Positions 34,678 to 44,900 of a stretch of 64,000 nt of DNA are shown piece by piece. Source of the stretch: an uncultured Bacteroidota bacterium (GTDB lineage Bacteria; Bacteroidota; Bacteroidia; Bacteroidales; P3); assembly GCA_902775135.1 (NCBI GenBank), contig CACYKY010000011.1, forward strand, positions 62,001-126,000, read 5' to 3'. The notes beneath the pieces are model-generated. The model was given only the letters and a program-made list of their open reading frames with translations, was not told the DNA's origin and ran no database searches. The translations under genes were made by a program, and so were the position numbers. Numbering within the stretch: the first letter of the stretch is position 1; every line of letters starts with the position of its first letter.

Positions 34678-35847
34678 TCATGCCGAATGTTTTCGTTTGA
34701 ATATGATGTTGCCGACGATGCCCCAGAAGTAACGCCAGTCGGTACGGAAGGGGGCCTTGAGGTAGGCTTCCAGATATCGACGTTCACTCTCCTGTATCTC
34801 GTCGAGGGTCTCCGGACTCTTGGCCTCGTAGTAGAATGGCGGCAACATGCCTGGCTTGGTACGTGTGCGCAACTCCTGCATCTCGGGGGTGTAGAGGCTG
34901 AAATACTGGTTGCTCAATGGACGGACGCCCACCAGTTTCATGTCGCCTCGCAGCATGTTCCACACCATGGGGAACTCATCAAGCCATGTGCGGCGCAGGA
35001 AGCGACCCACCGTGCTTACTCGGTAGTCGTCCTTGAATTTTCCGCCACTCTGCAGGTGCTGATACTGATACACATAGGGCTGGATGTACTCCGAGTAGTT
35101 GTACATCGTACGGAATTTATGCACGATGATTTCTTTGCCGTCTTTCCCACGACGGCGCAGGTGGATGATGGGCGAGCCCAGCGGCGGGTTGTCGTCCACA
35201 GGGGCCTTGGTCTTGCGAGCCACCACGAAGAACTCGCCGTAGCGGAACTGCTCGTCGATTACTTCGAAGCCGGCTCGGTAGAGCCTGCCGAGAATCTCCA
35301 CACGGGTAAAGGTGCGACTCTTGCCGTGAGTGAGGCTGTAGTAGAGGCTGTGCGTGAGCTTCAGCTTGGGAGCCACACGGTTCCATAGGTAGTCGGCCAA
35401 TATGGCCACCGTCCGTATCCCCCACGGGTATTTCTTCTTGAGCATCTGCCTTTTCAGGGCTGCTGTCATCGCATGGCAGCTGAGGAAAGCCCCTTCGTCG
35501 AGCAGGCTGTTGGCCATGTAGAAGAACCGGTTCAGGTCCTCTTGCGTGTGCAGCGGTCGGGTGAGGACCAGCAGCTTGGGCCTGCGGTCACCCACGCGGT
35601 ACTGCAATGCCTCGGGGGTCGACGTTGTCAGCGGCACGGCCACCATCTCGGGATACTTCTCCTGGTTGATGTTGAGCCAGCGGAGCAATTCCTTCTGCGA
35701 GAGGGTCGACGTCTGCTGCAGGATATGCTTTACGGCCTCATTGCCGATGTCGTCCACCGACAGTTTGGCCCCCTGCTCCGCTCCTTGCTCGGAGTAGGCC
35801 TTCCGGTCTTCAATCTCGTATTGTAGATGAAACAGCGCTTTTTTCAT
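34678..35847 (-). CDS. Bacterial sugar transferase (phosphoglycosyltransferase) with extra N-terminal domain
   Basis: 389 residues. The C-terminal half has IVHKFRTMYNYSEYIQPY, RFLRRTWLDEFPMVWNML and MKLVGVRPLSNQYFSLYTP, the K-F-R-T-M, L-D-E-x-P and G-x-R-P landmarks of PF02397, which transfer a sugar-1-phosphate to undecaprenyl phosphate. The N-terminal approximately 210 residues, including a FTRVEILGRLYRAGFEVIDEQF segment and a VVARK end, resemble the tail of a SAM-dependent methyltransferase fold without an obvious SAM site. The fusion is notable. It overlaps upxY by ATGA and would initiate the repeat unit. Confidence 0.88.
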   Translation of the reverse strand: MKKALFHLQYEIEDRKAYSEQGAEQGAKLSVDDIGNEAVKHILQQTSTLSQKELLRWLNINQEKYPEMVAVPLTTSTPEALQYRVGDRRPKLLVLTRPLHTQEDLNRFFYMANSLLDEGAFLSCHAMTAALKRQMLKKKYPWGIRTVAILADYLWNRVAPKLKLTHSLYYSLTHGKSRTFTRVEILGRLYRAGFEVIDEQFRYGEFFVVARKTKAPVDDNPPLGSPIIHLRRRGKDGKEIIVHKFRTMYNYSEYIQPYVYQYQHLQSGGKFKDDYRVSTVGRFLRRTWLDEFPMVWNMLRGDMKLVGVRPLSNQYFSLYTPEMQELRTRTKPGMLPPFYYEAKSPETLDEIQESERRYLEAYLKAPFRTDWRYFWGIVGNIIFKRKHSA

Positions 35848-36380
35848 GCTTCCACTTTCTTCAGCATCGAAGGATGGATGTAGGTGGTCGCCACAGCTAC
35901 CACTCCGGCAATGGTCACCACCAGGCGGCGGTCCTTTTTGATGCGTTTGATGTGCCCCTCGGCTCCCTTGAATGGGCCGTCAGTCACCACCACGCGGTCG
36001 CCCAAGTGGTACTCCGGACGGTCCTCGCCAAGTACTGTCAAGCCTTCTCGGCCAGCGGTCACCACAAACTGGAACACTTCCATCTCATGGTCGCGGATAA
36101 CCGCAGGTCTTCGGGTACCCGCCAGGCGGTAGAGGTACACGCCGTCGGTGTGGTCGGCCATGAAGGCCCACAGATCCTCTTCCGTACAGCGAATAAACAG
36201 CAACGACCCTATCACTTCCACCGGCGCAAAGAATTCAAGTCCTCTCTCCTTGCAGTCGGCTATCAAGGGCTGCACCCGGTTGTAGAACACCCGCAACGCA
36301 TACCAGTGGATCCCGTTGTCCGAAGGGGCGGTACTGGTGTCAAGGGTAGTGTCGTCGGTGTTGGTGCCGTTTGGGAGCAT
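35844..36380 (-). CDS. UpxY-family transcription antiterminator (NusG/RfaH-like)
   Basis: 178 residues. GIHWYALRVFYNRVQPL (from residue 23) is the NusG N-terminal domain start and LGDRVVVTDGPFKGAEGHIKRIKKDR is the KOW domain. Such proteins bind RNA polymerase in the leader of their own capsule operon and promote transcription through it; this is the first gene of a 36-kb operon. No UpxZ-like gene follows. About 185 bases of leader separate the predicted promoter from the start, which fits the family. ATG at 36380 chosen because the upstream frame has no better candidate. Confidence 0.9.
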   Translation of the reverse strand: MLPNGTNTDDTTLDTSTAPSDNGIHWYALRVFYNRVQPLIADCKERGLEFFAPVEVIGSLLFIRCTEEDLWAFMADHTDGVYLYRLAGTRRPAVIRDHEMEVFQFVVTAGREGLTVLGEDRPEYHLGDRVVVTDGPFKGAEGHIKRIKKDRRLVVTIAGVVAVATTYIHPSMLKKVEA

Positions 36381-36570
36381 TCCTGTTGCGGTGAATCATC
36401 CATACTGCAGCTGGGGCAATCCTTCCTCTCCCCCGGGAGGGTGCCCGGAGTCTCTGGAAGGTTCATCGGCATTTCTGGTTCCGATTTGCGGGCACCCCTA
36501 TCCAAGGGCGGAGCCGCAACCCCCTATAAACCAGCGGGTAATTAGAACCACAGCATGGATTTGTTATCTG

Positions 36571-36601
36571 CAAATATACAATATTTTTTAATATTATACA
36601 A
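36571..36601 (-). promoter_or_regulatory. Predicted promoter of the 36-kb capsule operon
   Basis: On the minus strand TATATTTG (36578-36571) matches the Bacteroidales -7 box TAnnTTTG, with TTG (36601-36599) 20 bases upstream as the -33 element. Transcription would start near 36564. Confidence 0.6.
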
Positions 36602-36684
36602 TCTTTTGTTCAAAATATCGCTTTTTTACTGTAACATTTTATGTGACACTAACCCCAATCTCAACCCCAAATTATCCCCCTGTT

Positions 36685-36740
36685 AAGTCCGGCATTAAGT
36701 CCGTATCAAGTCCGTATCAACACCGTATCAACTCCGACTA
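36685..36740. repeat. Five-unit direct repeat of about 11 bp
   Basis: Units AAGTCCGGCATT, AAGTCCGTATC, AAGTCCGTATC, AACACCGTATC, AACTCCGACTA. The spacing matches one helical turn, which could suit a regulator binding upstream of the capsule promoter, or it may be a simple tandem repeat. Confidence 0.7.
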
Positions 36741-36807
36741 TGGTAGGACTTGGAGGATGGAAGGGCGATAGTAGGGGTGGATTCGATTGTAATGTTGTTG
36801 AAAATGA

Positions 36808-36841
36808 GTCCGGTAGATGCTCTTATGAGCATCTACCGGAC
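36808..36841. terminator. 15-bp perfect stem-loop with TTAT loop
   Basis: GTCCGGTAGATGCTC pairs with GAGCATCTACCGGAC. Located 76 bases after the stop of the M49 gene on its strand. The following minus-strand bases are TCATTTTC, a weak T tract, so terminator function is probable but not certain; a protein-binding palindrome is possible. Confidence 0.6.
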
Positions 36842-36916
36842 CATGTGTGGTAAAAAGGTTACACTTTCTCGTTTCCCAGACTCATTCCGGGTTGCCGCAA
36901 GGGGCAAAACGGAGGG

Positions 36917-38563
36917 TTAGAGTCCCAGCACGTCGGCACCTTGCTTGTACACGATGTCGCGCGGGATATTGGCGTCGCGGATCTGGTCGAGAACCGACTG
37001 CAGGTCGGCGCTGATTTTGCCGTTTTTGTCGCTGTAGGCCTTGGCAGCAGCGGCATCACCCTCGCCTTCCATAGCGATGATGATGGCAGCCCAACCACGG
37101 GCAGCTTCGCGGGCTTTCTCAACGTCGATGACATACTTGCCGTTCTCGTTGCGGCTGAAGGCACCGTGCTCAAGGAAGTAGTTGTAGCACATGATGTTGG
37201 CACGTCCATGGGCCTCGGTGGCACCAAAGCGGACGCTGCGCAGCAGGCCGGCAATGAAGGTGATGTAGTTCTGCGCAACGGTGGTGTTGGTGATTTCGCC
37301 ACGCTCGATGAGCTGCTCGGTGAGGAACAGGCCGCAGACGTCGGCTTTGGCTTCCTCCCAGGCGCTGTATTCAGCACCAAGGGCCTCGCGGCAGGCTCCC
37401 TTGCCGGTGACGGTGTTCTTGATGCCCAAGCCGTGTGCCACCTCATGGTAGCAGGTGTTGCCGAAGAAGGCGTTGAAGGTCACGCTGTCCACCTGCTCGG
37501 GGCAGAGAATGAGGTTGGCGATGGGCACCATGATGTTGTCGTATTTGGCACGCATGGCGTTCTTCAGCTGCAGGCGACGGCTGCCTTTCTTGAGTTGCAC
37601 GCGCTCGTCGTTGGGCAGGTTGATGGCGATGGTCTTCGAACCCGCATTGCAGTCGCCGGCATAGTATACCACGTCGTAGACGTTGATGTCGCAGTCGGTA
37701 CCGGGAACCTCTTTCTTATACTTGGGGTCGCAGGGCAGGAGTTTCTGCATCTCCGGCAGCATGGCGGCAAACTTGCTGAGGTCGTTGCTCCATTGCTCGT
37801 CCTTCACCAAGACAAAGGCTTCGTGCGAGCACTTCAGGCCGTTGATGCCGTCGTCGTAGTTCTCAATGGGTCCCACAACAAAGTCCAGTTTGCTGTCTTT
37901 CATGTCCATCCACACCATGTCGCTCTCAAAGTAGTCATCGGTCTTGAAGGCTTCGCGGCGGGCCTCGAGGTATTTCTTCAAGCCGGCGTTGTCGGCAAGG
38001 GCGATGGCTTTCTCCATCAAGGCGTCGACCTTGGCCAGCTCTGTCTTGTAGGCTTCGTGATAGGGCAGGACGTAGAGCTTGCCGTTCTCGTCGCGGCGGA
38101 TGACGCTGTACTGGCTGTTCTTCAGGGTGTCTTCAAGGGCGGCAAACTCCTCGGCAGTCATATCCTGCGGGTAGAAGTTGCAGCCGGCGGGACGCTCGCC
38201 GTAGCCGGGCAGGAAGGGCTTCTCTTCGCTCAGGCGATCCCAGGCGCCGTACTGGATGCGGGCAAAGGCACGCATGGCGGGGTCGCACAGCGTGTCGATA
38301 GCGTCGCGGTTGGCGTAGCCGAAGTACTCGTCCCAGTAGATGTCGTCCATCACTTTGCCAATCTCAATGAAGATCTTCACAAGCTCCTTTTCGTTGGCGG
38401 AGAGGTTCTGGATGAGGTCGGACTTCAGTTCGAAGACGGCATACTCGTCCACTTTTTGTTGAATTTCGGGGTCGGCAGGGCAGTCGGTGACCGCTTTTTT
38501 GTTCTGGCAACCCACGGCGGCAAACATTGTTACAGCCATAGCAATAATAGATAACTTTTTCAT
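36917..38563 (-). CDS. M49-like zinc peptidase (dipeptidyl peptidase III-like) lipoprotein
   Basis: 548 residues from the ATG at 38563. MKKLSIIAMAVTMFAAVGC is a lipoprotein signal with Cys at the lipobox, so the enzyme is probably membrane-anchored in the periplasm. CYHEVAHGLGI provides an HExxH zinc motif (five residues, not the six-residue HExxGH of DPP III), and SAWEEAKADVCGLF supplies the glutamate motif (EExKAD) of family M49. Shorter than DPP III (about 700 residues). Bacteroidales homologues are sometimes misannotated. It is not part of the glycan operon. Confidence 0.8.
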   Translation of the reverse strand: MKKLSIIAMAVTMFAAVGCQNKKAVTDCPADPEIQQKVDEYAVFELKSDLIQNLSANEKELVKIFIEIGKVMDDIYWDEYFGYANRDAIDTLCDPAMRAFARIQYGAWDRLSEEKPFLPGYGERPAGCNFYPQDMTAEEFAALEDTLKNSQYSVIRRDENGKLYVLPYHEAYKTELAKVDALMEKAIALADNAGLKKYLEARREAFKTDDYFESDMVWMDMKDSKLDFVVGPIENYDDGINGLKCSHEAFVLVKDEQWSNDLSKFAAMLPEMQKLLPCDPKYKKEVPGTDCDINVYDVVYYAGDCNAGSKTIAINLPNDERVQLKKGSRRLQLKNAMRAKYDNIMVPIANLILCPEQVDSVTFNAFFGNTCYHEVAHGLGIKNTVTGKGACREALGAEYSAWEEAKADVCGLFLTEQLIERGEITNTTVAQNYITFIAGLLRSVRFGATEAHGRANIMCYNYFLEHGAFSRNENGKYVIDVEKAREAARGWAAIIIAMEGEGDAAAAKAYSDKNGKISADLQSVLDQIRDANIPRDIVYKQGADVLGL

Positions 38564-38605
38564 TATTAATTGTTTTAAATATTGTTTATTCTCTAGTTGT
38601 TTTTG

Positions 38606-38613
38606 CAAAGGTA
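38606..38613 (-). promoter_or_regulatory. Possible -7 box of the M49 gene promoter
   Basis: TACCTTTG on the minus strand fits TAnnTTTG, 43 bases upstream of the start. The -33 position falls in a poly-A/T tract and has no clear TTTG. Confidence 0.4.
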
Positions 38614-38620
38614 CATTTTT

Positions 38621-38651
38621 TTTGTCAATTAAAAAAAAAGTTGTACTTTTG
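38621..38651 (+). promoter_or_regulatory. Promoter of tRNA-Ser
   Basis: TTTG (38621-38624), 19-base spacer, TACTTTTG (38644-38651): an exact match to the Bacteroidales consensus. The start would be near 38658, about 47 bases before the tRNA. Confidence 0.8.
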
Positions 38652-38704
38652 CACCCGATTTTGAGTAGTGGAAAGTGCGAGTTGAAAGCATGAAATCAAC
38701 ACAC

Positions 38705-38795
38705 GGAAAGGTGCTCGAGTGGTTGAAGAGGCCCGCCTGGAAAGCGAGTAAGCGTTAAAAGCGCTTCAGGGGTTCGAATCCCCTCCTTTCCGCCA
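38705..38795 (+). tRNA. tRNA-Ser (anticodon GGA), CCA encoded
   Basis: GGAAAGG pairs with CCTTTCC in the acceptor stem, followed by G and an encoded CCA. The anticodon loop CTGGAAA gives GGA (Ser UCC/UCU). A long variable arm (AGCG-TTAAAA-GCGCT) and the T-arm GGGGTTCGAATCCCC are intact. The anticodon stem CCCGC/GCGAG carries a C-A mismatch at the second pair, which is unusual. Confidence 0.96.
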
Positions 38796-38836
38796 AAAGA
38801 AGTTGCAGATGATATGATTTGCAACTTCTTTTTTTT
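38796..38836 (+). terminator. Intrinsic terminator of tRNA-Ser
   Basis: AAAGAAGTTGCA (38796-38807) pairs perfectly with TGCAACTTCTTT (38820-38831) around a 12-base loop and runs into eight T (38829-38836). Confidence 0.92.
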
Positions 38837-38970
38837 ATTTCATTGGTTTTCTGAGGTTTTCCGCTCTTGACGAAAGTTAAATAATGTTAAATTGGATTTG
38901 TCTTGTAGACTTTTGGGCTTTCTGATGTTATAATATATAGAAAAAACAATTTTTTGGGGATAATTACGTT

Positions 38971-41900
38971 ATGGAATACAAACATATTGTTATGAAAGGC
39001 AGAAGGTTTTTTGCATTGGCTGTGTTCGTCGTTTCGGCGTTCTCTGTCTATGGGCAGAAGGACTTTGGCGGCAGCCGCCTGGACACCCTTATAGGCAATG
39101 GGCAGTATGCCACGGCCTACCCCTTGGCGCAGGAACAGTATCGGCAGGCGTTGCAGAAGGGCGGGAGCGACCTGCTTTCGTCGGCTTTCTACCTGACGGC
39201 CCTCGACTATGCCTACAGCAAGAGTCCCGAGGACTCGGCCTTGGCGCGCTACAGCCGGCTGACGCGCAGCCTGCGGGGGGCGGACCGTGCGGTGGCCTAC
39301 GTGTTCCTCTACCAGACGTACCAGAAGCTATACGAGCGTTTTTCCTACCGTATGCGGAAATACGGAATGGTCTCCGACGACCCTGCGCGGAATCCCCGCC
39401 TTTGGCATTGGCAGCGCATGGAGGACACGCTGAGGGTTTGCGCAGACAGCGTTTTGGCACAGGCCGAAGCCCTGCGGACGGCCGATGCGCGGAACTACAG
39501 CTGGATAGGGGGCGGCGAGAACGGTGTGCCCGTGGCTGACAGCAGCCTGCTGGGCACGCTGGTGCAGGCCTTGCTCAGCCCGTGCCATGCTTTTTCCGAT
39601 TCTCTGGAGCAGTCGCTCCATCAGCGTGTGTCGGCGTTGTATGCAGACGGCAGCGACGAGATGCGTCTGTGGCTCGACCTCTATCGCCTCGAGGGCAACT
39701 ATCACGATTCTGTCCTCGCAGCCCTCGACAGCCTCAAGCAACACTATATGCCCCGCCTCCAGAGCCTCGAGATGAAGGCCTGGATGGACTACCGGCGGGC
39801 CTTGTGCCTCTCCTACGCCGAGTGCAAGGTGGAGGCCGAGCGGCTGTGCCTGGAGGTGGAACGCACCTATGCGGGCACCTGCGGCGCCCGTTGGTGCCGC
39901 GAGTTGAGACGTGAGATTTGTGCCCCCGGCTTCGAGGTGAGCTACAACACCACCGAGTCGTCGCGCCGCAGCCGTCTGGCCATGGTAGAGGGGCGCAATA
40001 TGCGGTGGGTGGATTTCCGCCTCGTGCCCCGCGACAGCGTCCCCGACAGCCTGCGGCGTGCCCATCGGATGGACACCCTGCGCACCCTGCCAGCCACGAA
40101 GGAGTGGCGGCAGGAACTGCCCGATGCCGCCGACCACCTGACGCACCGCCACCTGGTGGCCCTGCCGCCGGTGCCGCAGGGCGACTACTACCTCGTGGCC
40201 ATGACCGACAGCCTTTTCTGCTACGACGACTACCAGTCGGTCGATGCCGTCTTCATCGCCTATAATTTCGACCGTGCTGCCGGCAAGATGACGTGCCTGC
40301 AGCCCTCGTCGGGCTACCTGGTGGACCGCGTGACGGGCCAGCCGTTGGTGGGTCGCCGTGTGACGCTGCACCTCGAGGGCACGCTGACCGACCGCGACTA
40401 CCGCCGCCGCCAACGCACCGACAAGGAGGGCTATTTCCACTTCCCCGTCTCCTCGTCGCGCTATATGCTTCAGGTTGCCAACGGACTTTCGGCCGATGTG
40501 GACGGCTACGAGTATGAATATGGGAATGACCAATACTATCGTGATGTCCAGTCGAACATGGTGGCCAAACCAGATTCGAAACACTTGGAGATTATCATGA
40601 CCGACCGCCCCATCTACCGCCTGGGCGACACGGTGCGATTCAGCTGTGTGGCCTACAAGGAGAAGAACAGCGGCGAGGCGTGGGAGAAGAGGCTGAAGCC
40701 TGCCTCGAAGGTGAAGCTCCTGGCAACCTTTGGCGATACCGACTACGATGCGAAAGACACCCTGTTCCTCACCACCGACAAGCATGGCCGCTGCTGGGGC
40801 GAGTTCGTCATTCCGCCCGACGGGAAGAACGGCACCTACTCCCTGCGGGTGGTGGAGCCGGACTATGAAAGCACCCTGCGGGAGACCTACAACGGCTACT
40901 GCAGGGTGGAGGTGGAGGCCTACAAGGCGCCGCGTTTTGCCGTGACGCTCTCCACCACCGCCGAAGGGGCCGCCGACACAGGTTCGGCGCGCCGTTTCGG
41001 CCAGCCTATCACCGTCTATGGTGCCGCCATGAGCTTCAGCGGTGCACCCATGACGGGGGCGAAGGTGAAGTGGGAGGTGTCGTGCGAGCGGATGGTCGAC
41101 CCATGGCAGAGTACCTCCATAGCTAACGATTTCCCCTATGCCGACAGCCTGGCTGTGGACGACGACGGATTGTTCCAGTTTACCTTCACCCCCCAGCGCG
41201 ACGATATTGCTGGCGGGACGCCAGCGCTCCGGACCTATATCTATACCGCCTATGTGCGTGTCATGGATGCCGACGGCGAACTGCACGAGCAGCGCCTGGC
41301 GTTCCACGTGAGCGATGCCGACGGCTACTGCGTGGTTACCACCGATGACCTGAGCCACCTGACGTTTGTCTACAACAACTTCGACCATCAGCCCCTGAAA
41401 GGCGATGTGCACGTGGAACTCTACCAGCTGCGGCAGCCCGACACGTTGCGTGTGCTCCATCGCCTGATGCGGGAGCATCCCGATGCGCGGTGGGTGGGCA
41501 GTCGCGCGGCTTTCCGGGAGGCCTTCCCCCATCTGGCCTTCAGCCCCGAGGAGGGCGACCGGCACCTGTGGCCCGTGGTGGCCAAGCGCTACGAGGGCAC
41601 CACCGGCGAGCGCCGTCTGGACATCGACGGCTTGCCGTCGGGCCTCTACCGCGTCAGCATCAGCACCCCCGACGGCGAGCGACACGACACGCTGATCAAC
41701 CACGTGGCCCGCGGCGAGAGGGTGACGGGCAACGACATAGTGTGGTTGCGCTCCACGCCGGATATGAAGAACCCTTACGTGGTTGTCAACGTCCGCGTGG
41801 GCGACACCGTGCGCTTCGAGCTGGGCAGCCCCTTTGGCGAGCAGCCGCTCTACTACTGCGTCAGCCATGCCGCCAAGGTCTACCGCCGCGGCATGATGGT

Positions 41901-44900
41901 GCTCGACAGCAGCCGTGCCACCGAGTTTGTCATCCCCGTGACGAGCGATATGAAAGACGGTTTCGTGGTGAACCTGACGGCTGTGCGCGACGGCCGGACC
42001 TTTAATTATCAATACAGGGCGTTTGTCGTCAGGCCCGACCAACGGCTGACGGTGGACATAGAGACCTTCCGCGACCGCATGCAGCCCGGCGAGCAGGAGC
42101 GGTGGCACCTGCGCATCGCCAGCGGCGACACCCTGGACGGACAGCCCCGGAATGGTGTGGAGGCGAACCTCTGCCTGACGATGTACGACAAGGCGTTGGA
42201 CGAGCTCCGGCACCACCGCTATGGTTTCTGGCCATGGTTCTTCGAGTCGCAGGATGTCAGGGTGTATGAGATGGGTACGCGTACCGGCACAATGACAGGA
42301 AAAGGGAATTTGCCGCCCTTCAGCGGCCGGCAGATTGCCAGCATGAATCGGCCGATGTTCGGACTTGCCCTGCCGTCGTCGGACGACTATTGCCGTCAGG
42401 TGGCCCTGCGTTTCTATCCTGGTGTTGTCAGGGGAACCATCGTCGATGCCAAGACCGGCGAGGCGTTGCCGTTTGTGCCTGTCGTGCTGAAGAGGAACGG
42501 CAAGAAGGAGGCAGTCGCCACCACGGATTTCGACGGAAATTTTGTCATAAATAAGATTCCCGCAGGCGAATACGAACTGGAGGTGTCTTATGTGGGTTAC
42601 AAGCGTCTGAATCGACGGGTGACCATCGGCGCAGGCGTTGGCCAACGGTGGAACATCGCGTTGTCGTCCACGGCAACCTCCCTGGAGTGTGTGGAGATAG
42701 TGGCAGACAAGGTGCCGGTCATCGAGGTCGGCGCCCCCGAGAGCGGCGCACGCATGTCGGCAGATGACATCGCCCGCATGCCGGGAAACAGCGTCGAGGA
42801 GATTGTGGCCGCCGTGGGCGGCTTAGGCTACAGCGATGCCCGAGGAGAGAACGCAATGGTGACCCTGCAGGGCGGCGTGCGCAAGCGCACGGGGGTGAAT
42901 GTGCCCAAGGAGGCCATAGCTGAGTTTCAGCCCCTGCTGCAGTTCGATGGCCGCGCTGGCGAGGCCCCGGCGCTGAGGAAGAACCTGTCGGCCGTGGCCC
43001 TGTTCGAGCCTGCCCTGCGCAGCGACAAAGAGGGCAGGGTGGAGGTGTCGTTCACCATGCCCGACGGCCTCACGCAATGGCAGCTGCACGGCTTTGCCTG
43101 GACCGACAACTTCCAGGTGGGCGTCCTCGACCGCACGCTCTACACGCAGAAGGACCTGATGGTGCAGCCCCTCATGCCCCGCTTCCTGCGTCAGGGCGAC
43201 ACCACGGAGATCCGCGCCAAGGTCTCCAACCTCACCGACAGCGCCATGAACGTGGTGGTGGAGCTTGAAGTGGAAAGTGTGAAGATGAAAGCGGAGAGCC
43301 ACGTGGCGGCACACAGCAGTTCCGTTGTCTCTTTCCGGGTTCCGGTAGGGGACGACTGGCACATGGCCGACTACAAAATCTCAGCCACCCAGTCACTCGG
43401 CCACTCAGCCACTCAGCCACTCAGTCACTCAGCCACTCACCATCACACCGACGGCGAACAGGGACGGCTGCCCGTGCTCTCGAACCGCGAGCGCGTCACC
43501 ACAAGCCGCCTGCTCTACATTGCCGGCACCACCGACCCTGCGCGTCCGAAGACGGCCAGCTACAGCTACAGCTTCTCTCCCCTCGACTCGGTCTCCGTGG
43601 CGTTCAACGCCAGCCCGATGGACTATGCCGTGCAGGCGTTGCCGCAGTTCAAGCGCCATCGTATGCCGGGCAACCTCTATATGGCCAACAGCATCTATGT
43701 CAACCACCTCTCCTCGACTCTCTTGCCGCTCAGCGACAAGGAGCGCAAGCGCAAGGTCAAGCAGGTGCGCGACGATTTGCACAACCTCCTGCAGAATCAG
43801 ACTTCGCAGGGCGGATGGAGCTGGATGCCTGGAGGCAAGGAGACAAGTCTCCACATCACCGCCGCCATCCTTGAACGCCTCGCCCGCTGTACCTCGCTCA
43901 TGTCGGGCGATGAATTCCGCAATTCCAAATACTACAAACCCTATTGGCGTCGCGCCGTCGCAGCCCTCGACAAAGAGGTGGTCAGCAGCTACCAGCAATC
44001 TACTCAGCCACTCAGCCACTCCGCTACTCAGTCACTCCGCTACTCATCCACTCCGCCACTCGCTACACTCTTCGCCCGCAGTTTCTACCTCGATATGTTC
44101 CCCATCGCTGAGTGCGACAGCATTACCCGCGAGGCCTACGACTACTACTACCGCCGTTGCAGGGTGCAGTCGGAGCAGGAGCTCTCCCTCATGAGTCAGG
44201 GGCAGCTTGCGCTCCTCATGCTGCGCATGGGCGATACGGCCGAGGCCGTCGCTATGGCCAACCGCATCAAAGAGATGGCCCATACGGACGAGCAACAGGG
44301 CATGTATTGGGTCAAGAATGTTGGCGGCTACGGCTGGTACCAGCGTCCGGTGGAGACGGCATCGCTGCTGGTGGATGTCTTCGCCGATGTGCTGAAGGAC
44401 TGGGAGTCCGTGAACCGCATACAGCAATGGATCCTCTCCGCCAAGCAAGGCACCACGTGGAAGACCGATATGGCCACGGCCAGCGCCGTCGCAGCCCTCC
44501 TGCGGCAGCCTGCCGACACCGTCCGCTCCCTCCCTGCCACCCTCACCGTCAACGGCCAGCCCTATGAGGAGTTCAATCAGAGCCATGCCGGCGAGGACGC
44601 CGGCGCTCCAAACGCGTCAGCCAACTCTCAATTTTCAACTTTCAATTTTCAATTGGAGAACCCCTCCCCCTATCCCGCTTGGGGTGCTGTGTTCGTCAGC
44701 CGTGAGATGCCTCTTGACAGTATAGAGTATGATGGAACAGGCATCAGCCTCCGCAAGACCTTCAGCCTTGTTGCTGCCGACGGAAGCCTCCAGCTGCTTG
44801 ATTCTGCGAGCACGCTCCATACAGGGGATCGAGTCAGGGTACACATTGACATCTACTGCGAGCGCGACATGGACAATATGGTGCTGAGCGACCAACGTGC

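Larger units (their letters stand above)
36381..36916. other. Gene-free region between the capsule operon and the M49 peptidase gene
   Basis: Holds the operon leader (36381-36564), the predicted promoter (36571-36601), a five-unit 11-bp repeat (36685-36740) and a 15-bp perfect hairpin (36808-36841). No convincing ORF; a GC-rich leader stretch at 36425-36450 could fold (CTCCC/GGGAG). No pair of inverted repeats that would make the promoter invertible was seen. Confidence 0.6.

Noticed and set aside
36381..36858. Invertible promoter for the capsule operon
   Set aside because: No pair of separated inverted repeats flanking the predicted promoter; the only strong inverted repeat (36808-36841) is a closed hairpin.
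36941..38554. 537-codon plus-strand frame opposite the M49 gene
   Set aside because: Mirror of a real coding frame with Val/His/Leu-rich shadow composition.
39328..42645. 1105-codon minus-strand frame inside the A2M gene
   Set aside because: Antisense to a gene with clear domains and signal peptide; sequence is His/Val/Gly-rich without recognised motifs.
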